Assembly: GCA_029938115.1 (NCBI GenBank)
Contig: JAPYOP010000024.1
Span: 17,449-68,115 of the forward strand
Source of the DNA: Colwellia sp.
Lineage (GTDB): Bacteria; Pseudomonadota; Gammaproteobacteria; Enterobacterales; Alteromonadaceae
Reading direction: 5' to 3'
Length of the DNA: 50,667 bases
Both the position numbers and the translations under genes were made by a program. Below, piece by piece: positions 33,742 to 41,790 of this stretch. The stretch's first letter is position 1. Each line of letters starts with the position of its first letter. Under the pieces are notes generated by a model. That model ran no database searches, was not told where the DNA came from, and saw only the letters and a program-made list of their open reading frames with translations.

Positions 33742-35391
33742 ATGGAATATTTTACCCCTTTGCAAAATTTGCAAAAAAATGTCAGCCTTCATCCAAATAA
33801 AATCTTTCTTCACCAACCAGTAAATCGACAGTGGCAAGAATATAGCTGGGCTGATGTTGATCATCAAGCTCGTTGCATTGCAAGTGCCCTTAAAATTCAA
33901 GGTTTTGAAGTTGGTGCCAAGATCGGTATTCTTTCTAAAAATTGTGCTCATTGGCTTATTGCTGATTTAGCCATCATGATGGCAGGCATGATCAGCGTCC
34001 CAATTTACCCGACTGCTAAGCGAACTAATATCAGCCATATTATTAAGCATGCTGATTTAAAAGCTATTTTTATCGGAAAACTTGATAATCCCGAAGAGGC
34101 ACAAGTTGCTATAAATGCTGATTTATTGACTATTGGCTTTCCTTATCCGGCTCCACCCACAACTGTACAATTTTCCAACTGGTTAACTGAGTTTGCTCCT
34201 TTGGTGAAAACACACCAAATTACTATTGATGATATAGCAACTATCGCTTATACCTCAGGGTCGACTGGATGTCCAAAAGGCGTAGTATTAAGCCACAAAA
34301 ATATGGCTTCTGTAGCCCAAAATTTAGTTGAACTTTATAAGGTTTCTAGCGATTTCAGGTCAATATCTTATTTACCATTAGCGCACATAGTGGAGCGGAG
34401 TAATGAGCATGTAGCTCTCTATGCGGGTCTTGAAGTGTTTTTTGTTGAATCACTAGATACTTTTATTGATGATTTGCAATACGCACAACCTACAGGATTT
34501 ATTTCTGTACCACGCTTATGGACAATTTTTCAAGGCAACGTACTTAATAAAATATCACAGAATAAGTTAGCATTATTATTAAGCATTCCTTTGGTCGGTG
34601 ACTGGTTCGCCAAAAAAATTCGTAAAGCATTAGGGTTAGACAATGCACAGTGGTTTGTATCAGGTACAGCACCAATCGCCTTGTCTTTGCTTCGTTGGTA
34701 TGAAAAATTAAACATACCGATCAGCGAAGGTTGGGGAATGACCGAGACATCTGGGGCTTCTTGCTTAAATTATCCTTACTCCACATTAAGCTCAGGCACT
34801 ATTGGAAAACCTTTATCTTGTGTAGAAATGACATTGTCCGAAGAAGGTGAAATTCTCATTTGTGGCGATGCGGTATTTAATGAATACTACTTAGATCCTC
34901 AATCCACCGATGCATCATTTGCCAATGGCTGGTTCCGCACTGGTGATTGTGCTGTGGTAAATGAACAAGGTGAATATACTATTATTGGTCGCATTAAAGA
35001 TAAATTTAAAACCAGCAAAGGTAAATATGTGGCGCCGGTACCTATCGAAAGTTTACTGTGTACTAATATTGATATTGAGCAAGTCTGTTTAATAGGCTCC
35101 GGCATGAAACAACCAATAGCATTAATTGTATTAACGGCAATGGCCAATAAACGAGATATAGAGATAGTCAAACGCTTAAAAAGTACATTAAGTAAGGTTA
35201 ATGCTGAGCTAGAAAGCCATCAAAAAATCGACTGCTTATTTATCTGCAAAGACGCTTGGAGTGTTGAAAATAATTTGCTGACGCCCAGCATGAAAATCAA
35301 GAGAAATGTTATAGAACAAAAATACATTGAACTCACTACTAAGGAGCTTTCAGCTATTGTGATGTACGAAGAAGATGTGCTCAAACTGTAG
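33742..35391 (+). CDS. Long-chain fatty acyl-CoA synthetase family protein
   Basis: A 549-residue AMP-forming ligase. The P-loop is YTSGSTGCPKGVVLSH, the A5 motif is GWGMTETSG, and the ATP/adenylate motif is WFRTGDCAVVNEQG with GRIKDKFKTSKGKYVAP. Spacing resembles the eukaryote-like FAA1 group of long-chain acyl-CoA synthetases, which are usually near 600 residues; this one is shorter at the C-terminus. It should activate a fatty acid with CoA, but the substrate cannot be told. A ribosome-binding tract AAGGA lies nine bases before the ATG. It stands alone. Confidence 0.85.
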   Translation: MEYFTPLQNLQKNVSLHPNKIFLHQPVNRQWQEYSWADVDHQARCIASALKIQGFEVGAKIGILSKNCAHWLIADLAIMMAGMISVPIYPTAKRTNISHIIKHADLKAIFIGKLDNPEEAQVAINADLLTIGFPYPAPPTTVQFSNWLTEFAPLVKTHQITIDDIATIAYTSGSTGCPKGVVLSHKNMASVAQNLVELYKVSSDFRSISYLPLAHIVERSNEHVALYAGLEVFFVESLDTFIDDLQYAQPTGFISVPRLWTIFQGNVLNKISQNKLALLLSIPLVGDWFAKKIRKALGLDNAQWFVSGTAPIALSLLRWYEKLNIPISEGWGMTETSGASCLNYPYSTLSSGTIGKPLSCVEMTLSEEGEILICGDAVFNEYYLDPQSTDASFANGWFRTGDCAVVNEQGEYTIIGRIKDKFKTSKGKYVAPVPIESLLCTNIDIEQVCLIGSGMKQPIALIVLTAMANKRDIEIVKRLKSTLSKVNAELESHQKIDCLFICKDAWSVENNLLTPSMKIKRNVIEQKYIELTTKELSAIVMYEEDVLKL

Positions 35392-35551
35392 CTCAGCTGC
35401 TTGATAAAAGCCTATTGTCATTAACGACAATATGGATCGCTTTTGATCCTACGGCTGTTATTATATGTAATGAGTCCATTGTGAACTTCAAGCTCAAAGC
35501 TGCCTGTGGCGTTTCATCTCAAAACGCTAGTCAATACCATAAAATGATAGT

Positions 35552-35578
35552 AATCAGTTAGTTAATAACTAACTGATT
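35552..35578. repeat. Perfect 12-bp inverted repeat
   Basis: AATCAGTTAGTT (35552-35563) and AACTAACTGATT (35567-35578) are exact reverse complements with a three-base loop. It lies between the ligase gene and the convergent NTF2-like gene. There is no clear T-run on either side, so it is at most a weak terminator. The rest of the 250-base gap holds a second small dyad (TATTGTC/GACAATA, about 35411-35431). Confidence 0.6.
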
Positions 35579-35641
35579 GTACTAAAAAGTCTTTAGTAAT
35601 CTGTTATTTTTCATAAATATTTCTAAATTGATTGCTAACTA

Positions 35642-36085
35642 TTATTCTTTACCCACAAAACCCGCTTTTTGCAATTCTTCCGTCATCAATTCGAGCATCA
35701 GTTTCAGGCCATTTAGGGGGCGTATTAGTACCTCAAAGTGATCAATTTGTCCCTTGTCGTTCCAGTGAATCAAATCCATGCCTTTGATTTTTTTATCACC
35801 GACCTTAGCTGAAAACTCCAGTGCGACACTGTCGTTATTAATAAACTGGCGGTGATATGTGAAATTTTCAAAAATACCAATAACAGTTTTTAAAATATAT
35901 GCGGTGATTTGCTTGCCTTGCTTGGGCTGCCACACTGTTGGCGAATGAAACTCAACATCATCAGCTAGGATGTCGTGCAGCAATTTAAAGTCTTTATCAC
36001 TAACAACACGGTGCCATTGTTGTAGTCGCGCGGTCATCAGCGCCTCTGTTGATTCTTTCGCTTTATTTTCATTTACTTGTGACAT
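35642..36085 (-). CDS. NTF2-like (SnoaL-type) protein
   Basis: A 147-residue protein with the cone-shaped NTF2-like fold. ALMTARLQQWHRVVSDKDFK is the N-terminal helix pair, then LHDILADDVEFHSPTVWQP (typical of SnoaL-like stress or nuclear-transport-factor-like members), VALEFSAKVGDKKIKGMDLI and DHFEVLIRPLNGL. Known members include enzymes and ligand-binding proteins, so function cannot be given. It has a purine-rich upstream stretch and no obvious operon partner. Confidence 0.8.
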   Translation of the reverse strand: MSQVNENKAKESTEALMTARLQQWHRVVSDKDFKLLHDILADDVEFHSPTVWQPKQGKQITAYILKTVIGIFENFTYHRQFINNDSVALEFSAKVGDKKIKGMDLIHWNDKGQIDHFEVLIRPLNGLKLMLELMTEELQKAGFVGKE

Positions 36086-36217
36086 GATTTAAACCCTATT
36101 GGCTGAATATTAGCCCTGTTAAAAATACACTAATTAGCATTTTACCCAAAAAATAGCCAAAGACAACATCTAAAAAGTACGATCTAAACTGATTGATAAA
36201 GATATGGTTTATCATGG

Positions 36218-36301
36218 CTATGCAGTTGGCTCAGGAAAAGTATTATATTCACTGTAGGGGGTAATTTATTGCCCTTTTGTCGGACTGAAGTCCAACCTAC
36301 A
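36218..36301. repeat. REP-like dispersed repeat
   Basis: A block CTATGCAGTTGGCTCAGGAA (about 36219-36238) matching 21301-21320 is followed by the palindrome TGTCGGACTGAAGTCC...ACCTACA at 36278-36301. It is a variant of the palindrome at 7305 and 21329, with arms GTCGGACT/AGTCCAAC. It is in a 405-base gene-free gap (36086-36490) in which I see nothing else firm. Confidence 0.65.
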
Positions 36302-36490
36302 TAGGCATGTAGTTTATTAAACTCTTAAGTTCAACCAGCTTAATGCTTTGAATTACGGAAAATAAAATACCAACGATTTCAAATACCACCCTTTTGGGGA
36401 GGTCTTCTTGTTATCTATTGATTGTTTTTTCAGCTTATTGTATAAATTATTATATAAAGGGATAATTTTGTACGCTTATAAGGAAATTAC

Positions 36491-36718
36491 ATGAAGCTTT
36501 TAGAAACAGCAGCAACAGAAATTGCATGTGAAGAATATCAAAGAGTGAATGGTGAGCTAAATGATGACGTTATCTCTAAGGAGTTTTGTTTAAATGTTAT
36601 GGAAAATCTTGAACAAAAAGCACCTGGCTTTAGTATTAATCAATATGTAAAGGCCATATCTAAAGCTATTTCTAAAAAAACTAATAATCAAATAGTCTAT
36701 ATTTATCGTCCACGGTAA
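36491..36718 (+). CDS. Small hypothetical protein
   Basis: A 75-residue ORF with a good ribosome-binding site (AAGGAAATTAC before ATG). It is mostly charged and helical at the start (LLETAATEIACEEYQRVNGE), with a basic end (SKAISKKTNNQIVYIYRPR). There is no signal peptide or membrane segment. I recognise no family. It lies between a REP-like element and a membrane-anchored protein gene and may belong to an accessory patch. Confidence 0.5.
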   Translation: MKLLETAATEIACEEYQRVNGELNDDVISKEFCLNVMENLEQKAPGFSINQYVKAISKAISKKTNNQIVYIYRPR

Positions 36719-36949
36719 AAGAAATACATTAGAATATACACGGAAAAAATGAAGGTTTAAGGTCTTCAATGCAAACAAAGTAATCATCTCAAGAAAGCCT
36801 GCTTCTGAGTGTTCAAGGTTCAAAAGCATCATCAATATTGTATGTACTCATATTTTATTTTAAACTTTCCCATTGTAAAATACCAAAATTATAATTTTGC
36901 TAGAAACTTAGACTTAAACACGCAACGGATGCAAGGACACAATATTCTC

Positions 36950-37909
36950 ATGACTCAACGCAGAATTAAGTTATCTATTTTATCCATAATTTTTATCGCT
37001 TGCTTAACCACATTTATCTTAAACTTGATTGATGGCGAATCAGTAGCAGATTCTGCGAATATTGAATTTACGCCCTCAAATACTCAAACTCTAAAATCTA
37101 CAGTTGAAACTGAAAAAGTCACTACTACTGTTACAAACATTTCAAATACCAAAAGCATTCTAAAAGAAACGGGTCCGCAAAATGGTCAAATGGTGGTCAT
37201 GCTCAGACCTGACTGGAAGTTTGATGGAAATTTAATTGTTCAGCTCGAAAAGCTTAAAAGTGCCGCTGCAAAGGGAGATAATGAGGCCGGCTATATTCTT
37301 GCTATGAATCTTAGATATTGTTATTACAGTCCCGCCGATGACATTGCACTTGAGAAGAAGCTAGAACAAGCTTACGAATATAGCGATAACGAACTAGCTG
37401 TAGAGAATATTACAAAAAGATACGAGTATTGTTCTGGCATTGAGCAAAAACAACGTAACCAGTTTTATAGTTACTCCAAAGCTGCAGCAAGCAACGGGTA
37501 CGTTGCTGCACAGGAAGTTATTGCTAGCATTACTCCTGAGTTCTTCATGGCGTCTCAGGGTTATGACAACCTTGAACGAGACGCCTATATAATTATGCGC
37601 GACAACTTTATTAAGCAGAAAATCGAATTTTTGGAGCAAGCGGCTCAAAACGGTAGTATCAAAGCATTAACTAGACTTGCCCGTATGAGCCATTCACAAA
37701 AATTTGGTGAAAATGGTTATATGAAGACTTTTGCATTTAACCAATTAATTCTTGAACTTACTCAGAGCAATGAAATATATAACAGGTATTCGTGGTTTCA
37801 ACAAAGGCTGCACCCGCAGTTAACGTCCGAGGAACTTGCTAATGCATTCGCAATGTCTGAACAATGGTTAGAAATAATTAAAGCAAATGGTACATTATAT
37901 TTAAATTAG
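36950..37909 (+). CDS. Membrane-anchored Sel1-like repeat protein
   Basis: A 319-residue protein with an N-terminal membrane anchor (about 7-27: LSILSIIFIACLTTFILNLI), a low-complexity Thr/Ser linker (about 30-85) and an alpha-helical solenoid. LKSAAAKGDNEAGYILAMNL, YSYSKAAASNGYVAAQEVIA and LEQAAQNGSIKALTRLARMS have the Sel1/TPR-like AAxxGxxxA spacing. The frame opens at 36809, but the ATG at 36950 is the only start giving a normal anchor directly at the N-terminus. Probably a periplasm-facing protein-interaction protein; no partner visible. Confidence 0.7.
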   Translation: MTQRRIKLSILSIIFIACLTTFILNLIDGESVADSANIEFTPSNTQTLKSTVETEKVTTTVTNISNTKSILKETGPQNGQMVVMLRPDWKFDGNLIVQLEKLKSAAAKGDNEAGYILAMNLRYCYYSPADDIALEKKLEQAYEYSDNELAVENITKRYEYCSGIEQKQRNQFYSYSKAAASNGYVAAQEVIASITPEFFMASQGYDNLERDAYIIMRDNFIKQKIEFLEQAAQNGSIKALTRLARMSHSQKFGENGYMKTFAFNQLILELTQSNEIYNRYSWFQQRLHPQLTSEELANAFAMSEQWLEIIKANGTLYLN

Positions 37910-37993
37910 ATACTTCTGAACTAGTGAATGCTCCAATTTCACAGACTTTAACACTCCAACATTAAAGTATTTGTAGCCTCTAAAACAACCCAG

Positions 37994-38047
37994 GTTAATT
38001 TAACCACCTCGACGTCAATTTAACCAAAGCAATGGTCAATTAAACCA
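37994..38047. repeat. Three phased 13-bp direct repeats (IS-end-like)
   Basis: GTTAATTTAACCA, GTCAATTTAACCA and GTCAATTAAACCA begin at 37994, 38014 and 38035, spacing 20-21 bases, so all lie on the same helix face. Such spaced repeats are seen at the ends of IS21-family elements, where the transposase binds several sites, but no transposase gene is present. A solo end left after deletion or a protein-binding array are the two readings. The flanking gap (37910-38240) holds nothing else. Confidence 0.55.
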
Positions 38048-38240
38048 CTTTGTCGAATGGTATTTGATTCTTTAATAATGCATTTTATCTTAACTTCAAA
38101 TAAACAACTTAGTTATCAGTAAGATAAATATAATTTTAAGATTGGCACAGCACTTGTAATAGTCTAATAACAAAAAGAAAATAACGATAATTACGAGCGA
38201 AGCAATAGTGTTTCGTAAACTAAAACATTTGGAGAATACC

Positions 38241-38594
38241 ATGACTACAATTAAAACTACTCTTATCGCATTAGCTACAGCTGTTCCTGCATTAGCTTTC
38301 AGCTTAACAAGTCAAGCAACTACTATCTCATATGTGGACACAGCATTAGTTGAAGTGTGTAAAGCCGCTCAAAGTAACAAAGTATTCAAATTGAAATCTG
38401 CAATAAAATCTTACCGTTTGCAGGATAAAACTGTTGCCTTAAAAGTTATGTGTAATGGTGTTGATATTATTACTTTTGCAGAAAAAAATGGCGCAACAAG
38501 AACAGCTGCTGAATTACAACAAAGTATTGGTGAGGTTAGTATTACTGATGTAGCCGCTATTGAAAAAATAAATGTAACGTTTACTGAGTCATAA
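38241..38594 (+). CDS. DUF3718 family exported protein
   Basis: A 117-residue protein with a cleavable signal peptide (about 1-24, ending AFSLTSQAT). The mature part has the DUF3718 pattern: LVEVCKAAQSNKVFKLKSAI, then KSYRLQDKTVALKVMCNGVD and IITFAEKNGATRTAAELQ, with two conserved cysteines likely to form a disulfide. The family is of unknown function and is found mainly in Shewanella and Colwellia relatives. The frame opens at 38208, but ATG 38241 follows GGAGAATACC and starts the signal peptide. Confidence 0.85.
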   Translation: MTTIKTTLIALATAVPALAFSLTSQATTISYVDTALVEVCKAAQSNKVFKLKSAIKSYRLQDKTVALKVMCNGVDIITFAEKNGATRTAAELQQSIGEVSITDVAAIEKINVTFTES

Positions 38595-38746
38595 TTCTCT
38601 GAGCAGACAATGACACTTATTATATTTATTAAACCCGTGGTGCATTAATTAAAAAGGCACTACGGGTACCTCCTCCTTGATCTATTCTACTTGGTTGTTA
38701 TCACAACTCGACTTTTTGTTTAGATGTGATTTACCGAACGCTTAAC

Positions 38747-38831
38747 TAATACCAATTGCACTAACTAAGTGATCATTTTCAAGTGGCCTAAACATCCAAT
38801 AACATCATTGCTTTCAATCCAAATGGTATAA
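38747..38831. repeat. MITE-like element with 12-bp inverted ends
   Basis: TAATACCAATTG at 38747-38758 and CAAATGGTATAA at 38820-38831 match as inverted repeats at ten of twelve positions, about 85 bases end to end, with no ORF inside. It directly abuts the decayed gene ending at 38837. The rest of the 834-base gap to 39428 is covered by that remnant or is plain AT-rich sequence. Confidence 0.4.
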
Positions 38832-38836
38832 CACCA

Positions 38837-39240
38837 TTAAAAGCTTTTATTGACCGTAAGCATAAAAAACTGTCCTGCTAAAGCTGGTCGAGCATTAAAT
38901 TGTGGTGGCTCTGCGGCTAATATTGGCAAATGAACGTCTTCATTAAGCAGATTATCAGAGTAACCTAAGCCTACTTTAAAAACCCTATCGGGTTGTAAGC
39001 CAGTCCCTTTTACGCCTTTAGAATTTTCATTATGTTGAAAGGTGAAACTGCCTCAAGTGCATACTGACTTTCTATTTCAACACCTTCTATGGTTAGTTTC
39101 CCTTTATTTACAAATTTTAATTCGTTTGGTGAAACTACCGCTCTGATAATAATATTCTCTTGAATGTTTTTAAATAGAATTGGCAAGGCAAATGGAGTGA
39201 AAGTAATAAATTTATCGCTGACTACGCTATTTTTTTTACA
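38837..39240 (-). pseudogene. Frameshifted remnant of an outer-membrane-type protein
   Basis: Two adjacent minus-strand frames read like one protein broken by a frameshift near 39020. The first contains FALPILFKNIQENIIIRAVV and NKGKLTIEGVEIESQYALEA. The second reads KGTGLQPDRVFKVGLGYSDN, then LLNEDVHLPILAAEPPQF and ends GQFFMLTVNKSF and a stop at 38837. The alternating hydrophobic end with final phenylalanine is the outer-membrane beta-barrel signature, and the KGVE-type strand pair suggests a TonB-dependent receptor or porin-like C-terminus. No start codon or N-terminus is present. Identification is tentative. Confidence 0.45.
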
Positions 39241-39428
39241 AAGCTGTAACTTTCTGATAACTTTTGATTTGTTACGTTATGTTACATCTGTTTATTTAAA
39301 ATAGTTGACAATTAAATTTTATAAATTTGATAGTTTGTAATGCTTATGCTAAAACATTAGGTAAGAGATTGTTTTTTAAGCACACAATAATAATAAATAA
39401 CGCAACCAATACCATGGGGTAATGCATA

Positions 39429-39833
39429 ATGAATACATCAAATTTATTAAAAATCACACTAATTGTTACAAGTTTTCTTTTTTTCTATACTACGTCTGTA
39501 AAAGCCAATGATTGTGCCTTTGCGGTAACATCAATAAATCAAATCATTACCAAGGCCAATTTCGCACTCAGTTCCGATGATTTTGACCAAGTCAGTGATA
39601 TTGCTATCGACTTAAAGAATGAGGCTCAATCTATTATTAATGCGGCTGATAGTTGTGGATGTGATGATGCGTATTATACCGCTGAAGCGATATTAGAAAA
39701 TGCTGAAGCTGTATACCTAGCTGATGATATGGAAGAGTCAGTAGATTTTATTAATCTACTTAAAATAGAAGCGAACTCAGCAAAGACGCATGCAAAAAAT
39801 TGTGGCACGTTGGTAACTAAAACGTCTAGTTGA
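39429..39833 (+). CDS. Small exported helical protein with four cysteines
   Basis: A 134-residue ORF with a signal peptide (about 1-26, ending SVKAN). The mature part is acidic and helical with four cysteines: C29, CGC in ADSCGCDD and C near the end (KNCGT). Two similar segments (IINAADSCGCDDAYYTAEAI and LLKIEANSAKTHAKNCG) suggest a paired helical hairpin closed by disulfides. I recognise no family. A ribosome-binding sequence is weak (GGGGTAATGCATA before ATG). Confidence 0.6.
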   Translation: MNTSNLLKITLIVTSFLFFYTTSVKANDCAFAVTSINQIITKANFALSSDDFDQVSDIAIDLKNEAQSIINAADSCGCDDAYYTAEAILENAEAVYLADDMEESVDFINLLKIEANSAKTHAKNCGTLVTKTSS

Positions 39834-39928
39834 GTCATTATTAACACAAACATAAACTGATGATCTATTTTCAGTGATCCGATAATGTTCATAAGAGCAA
39901 ACTTTACGGTCGCCTTTTAAAGTAAGCG

Positions 39929-39973
39929 ATCGTAAAATTTTTAATCATTTTATACTATTAAAAATTTTACGAT
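39929..39973. repeat. Perfect 17-bp inverted repeat, AT-rich
   Basis: ATCGTAAAATTTTTAAT at 39929-39945 and ATTAAAAATTTTACGAT at 39957-39973 are exact reverse complements with an 11-base loop. It has no T-run, so it is not a standard terminator. It lies 96 bases after the small exported protein gene in a 518-base gap. Confidence 0.7.
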
Positions 39974-40088
39974 TTGTCCTAAAAACAAAGCAATAGCCGA
40001 ATCAAAGCAAATAACCCCGATTAAGCTCATTCAAACTCAAGTTTAAACTTTAAAAGTGCTCGTCATATCTTGTGTGACCACAGCGCTT

Positions 40089-40306
40089 TCAATCCCCCTC
40101 CCCCTCTTTACCTTGTAAAAAGTTACAATAAGCGATAGTTTCTTTAATGACTAACGCATCTGAACTAATTTCAGCATTCAAGACAGATACATTTAACAAG
40201 TATTTATTTAATTGAGTGTAATAAGTTAACGCGTTCCCCAAGCGAGATCGATTGTGCATCAACTTGTTGACGAATTGCGGTGATTTTTCAATGCTTGCTG
40301 AATGGC
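40089..40306 (-). pseudogene. Short open stretch, possible gene remnant
   Basis: An open minus-strand frame of about 70 codons reads SIEKSPQFVNKLMHNRSRLG, then NALTYYTQLNKYLLNVSVLN and AEISSDALVIKETIAYCNFL before a stop at 40089-40091. It has no ATG at its start, a smooth protein-like composition, and no known family that I recognise. It may be a decayed gene end or chance. It lies in the gap between 39834 and 40352, which otherwise holds the 17-bp inverted repeat. Confidence 0.3.
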
Positions 40307-40352
40307 GGAGTTAAGCGGAACAATTTAACGAGTAAGCATAAGAGACTTTAGT

Positions 40353-40595
40353 ATGAAAAAAAGTAAACTTTCAACCGATGAAAAAGAACGTTTAGTTGCA
40401 AAAATACAGCATTATTTACAAACAGAGCTAAATTGTGAAGCAGGTCAATTTGATACAGAATTTTTCTTAGACTTTTTAACCAAAGAATTAGCTGGACACT
40501 ATTATAATCAGGGGTTATTTGATGCTCAAACTATTCTAGCAAATAAAATTGATCATATAAATGAAGCTATTAGCGAGCTAGAGCAAGTTATTTAA
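40353..40595 (+). CDS. DUF2164 family protein
   Basis: An 80-residue soluble protein with the DUF2164 pattern: ERLVAKIQHYLQTELNCEAG, then QFDTEFFLDFLTKELAGHYYN and QGLFDAQTIL. The family is small, helical and of unknown function. The ATG is preceded by AAGAGACTTTAG. It is convergent with the candidate small RNA B, whose terminator lies 36 bases past the stop codon. Confidence 0.8.
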   Translation: MKKSKLSTDEKERLVAKIQHYLQTELNCEAGQFDTEFFLDFLTKELAGHYYNQGLFDAQTILANKIDHINEAISELEQVI

Positions 40596-40630
40596 TCTAA
40601 TTACACTAAAGTTGGTGCTAAATTTCAGGC

Positions 40631-40731
40631 AAAAAAAACCGGTAGAAAAACTACCGGCGGATTAGCTATGAGGAAAGCTAGAATATTCAATTATTACAAC
40701 AAGCGTCCAACTCATATAAGAGCAGGGAACG
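40631..40731 (-). ncRNA. Candidate small RNA B
   Basis: On the minus strand a -10 TATAAT (40738-40743) lies 17 bases from TTGATT (40761-40766). The RNA, about 100 nt, has TTGTAATAATT, then ATTCTAGCTTTCCTCATAGC, and ends in stem CCGGTAG/CTACCGG followed by eight T (40631-40638). It aligns with candidate A over most of its length (GTTCC, GGAC-CTT, TTGTAATAATT, TTCTAGCTT, CATAGCT, terminator with the following GCCTGAA). The C-rich TTTCCTC segment is complementary to common ribosome-binding sequences. No ORF fits here. This gap (40596-40961) has no other gene. Confidence 0.65.
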
Positions 40732-40737
40732 AAAAGA

Positions 40738-40766
40738 ATTATAGAGTACATGCTCTAAGAAATCAA
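40738..40766 (-). promoter_or_regulatory. Promoter of candidate small RNA B, with overlapping dyad
   Basis: TTGATT and TATAAT are 17 bases apart. The dyad TAGAG-N6-CTCTA (40742-40757) overlaps the -10 box in the same place as at candidate A, pointing to a shared regulator. Confidence 0.6.
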
Positions 40767-40774
40767 GCTCGACA

Positions 40775-40789
40775 TGTAATTAAATTACA
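40775..40789. promoter_or_regulatory. Perfect HexR-type palindrome upstream of small RNA B
   Basis: TGTAATTAAATTACA matches the HexR operator known from Shewanella and Vibrio central carbon genes. Its centre is about 51 bases upstream of the predicted start of candidate RNA B, just beyond the -35 box. HexR is a sugar-phosphate-sensing regulator. The palindrome is seen; binding is inferred. Confidence 0.6.
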
Positions 40790-40961
40790 GTTTTGTTGTT
40801 TTGTTTCTCCCCGTGTTCTCCTTAATATGAATTGAGAGCATTCTATTCGAGTTACTTATGCGGTTTATCACTGTTTAAAATCAACTAAAAGCAAGTCATA
40901 TTTGGTTATCCTTCGAACATACAGTAAACTATTGCCAATTTCCGTTATCAGTGAATAGAAG

Positions 40962-41753
40962 ATGCCAGCTCAAGAACAGAATCAATCTCCAGACAGTCAA
41001 AATACAACTTCAGACAACACCACTCACTTTGGTTACAAAACCATTGATAAAGAAGATAAAGTATCTATGGTTGCTGGAGTTTTCCATTCGGTTGCCAAGC
41101 AATACGATGTGATGAATGATTTAATGTCATTTGGTGTTCACCGTTTATGGAAACGCTTTACTATTGATGCAAGTGGTGTACGCCCCGGTAATAGCGTTTT
41201 AGATTTAGCTGGCGGCACAGGTGATTTAACCGCAAAATTTTCTCAACTTGTCGGTAAGGAAGGTAATGTAATACTGGCAGACATCAACAGTTCTATGCTC
41301 AATGTTGGTCGAGATAAATTACGTGATAAAGGTTTGGTACAGAATATTAAATATGTGCAAGCCAATGCTCAATATTTACCTTTTGAAGATAACACCTTCG
41401 ACATAGTTACTATCGCTTTTGGTTTACGTAATGTTACTGATAAAGACATGGCACTACGCTCTATTTACAGAGTATTAAAACCCGGTGGTCGCTTGTTGGT
41501 TTTAGAATTTTCTAAACCAGAGCATGAATTACTTAACAAAGCTTATGATTTTTATTCATTTAATATTTTACCTAAAATAGGTGAGCTAGTAGCAAAAGAT
41601 GGCGACAGTTATCAATACCTTGCCGAATCAATTCGTATGCATCCTGATCAAGACACACTTAAAGCTATGATGGATGATGCTGGCTTTGAGCAAACAAGTT
41701 TTAAAAACTTAACCGGCGGCGTTGTTGCTTTACACAAAGGTTATAAGTTTTAA
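40962..41753 (+). CDS. ubiE: Ubiquinone/menaquinone C-methyltransferase UbiE
   Basis: A 263-residue SAM-dependent methyltransferase. SAM motif I is [11 protein letters not shown] (about 79-89), motif [17 protein letters not shown], and the family signatures [18 protein letters not shown] and [17 protein letters not shown] are present. The C-terminal [12 protein letters not shown] end is typical. UbiE methylates carbon 2 of ubiquinone precursors and demethylmenaquinone. First gene of a ubiE-ubiJ-ubiB set in the order of E. coli. The start is set by the ATG with a weak ribosome-binding site. Confidence 0.96.
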   Translation: MPAQEQNQSPDSQNTTSDNTTHFGYKTIDKEDKVSMVAGVFHSVAKQYDVMNDLMSFGVHRLWKRFTIDASGVRPGNSVLDLAGGTGDLTAKFSQLVGKEGNVILADINSSMLNVGRDKLRDKGLVQNIKYVQANAQYLPFEDNTFDIVTIAFGLRNVTDKDMALRSIYRVLKPGGRLLVLEFSKPEHELLNKAYDFYSFNILPKIGELVAKDGDSYQYLAESIRMHPDQDTLKAMMDDAGFEQTSFKNLTGGVVALHKGYKF

Positions 41754-41790
41754 GCAGAGAACATTAATAATTTTAAACAAGGCTACTTTA

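Noticed and set aside
35552..35578. Inverted repeat as a strong terminator
   Set aside because: No clear T-run follows on either strand.
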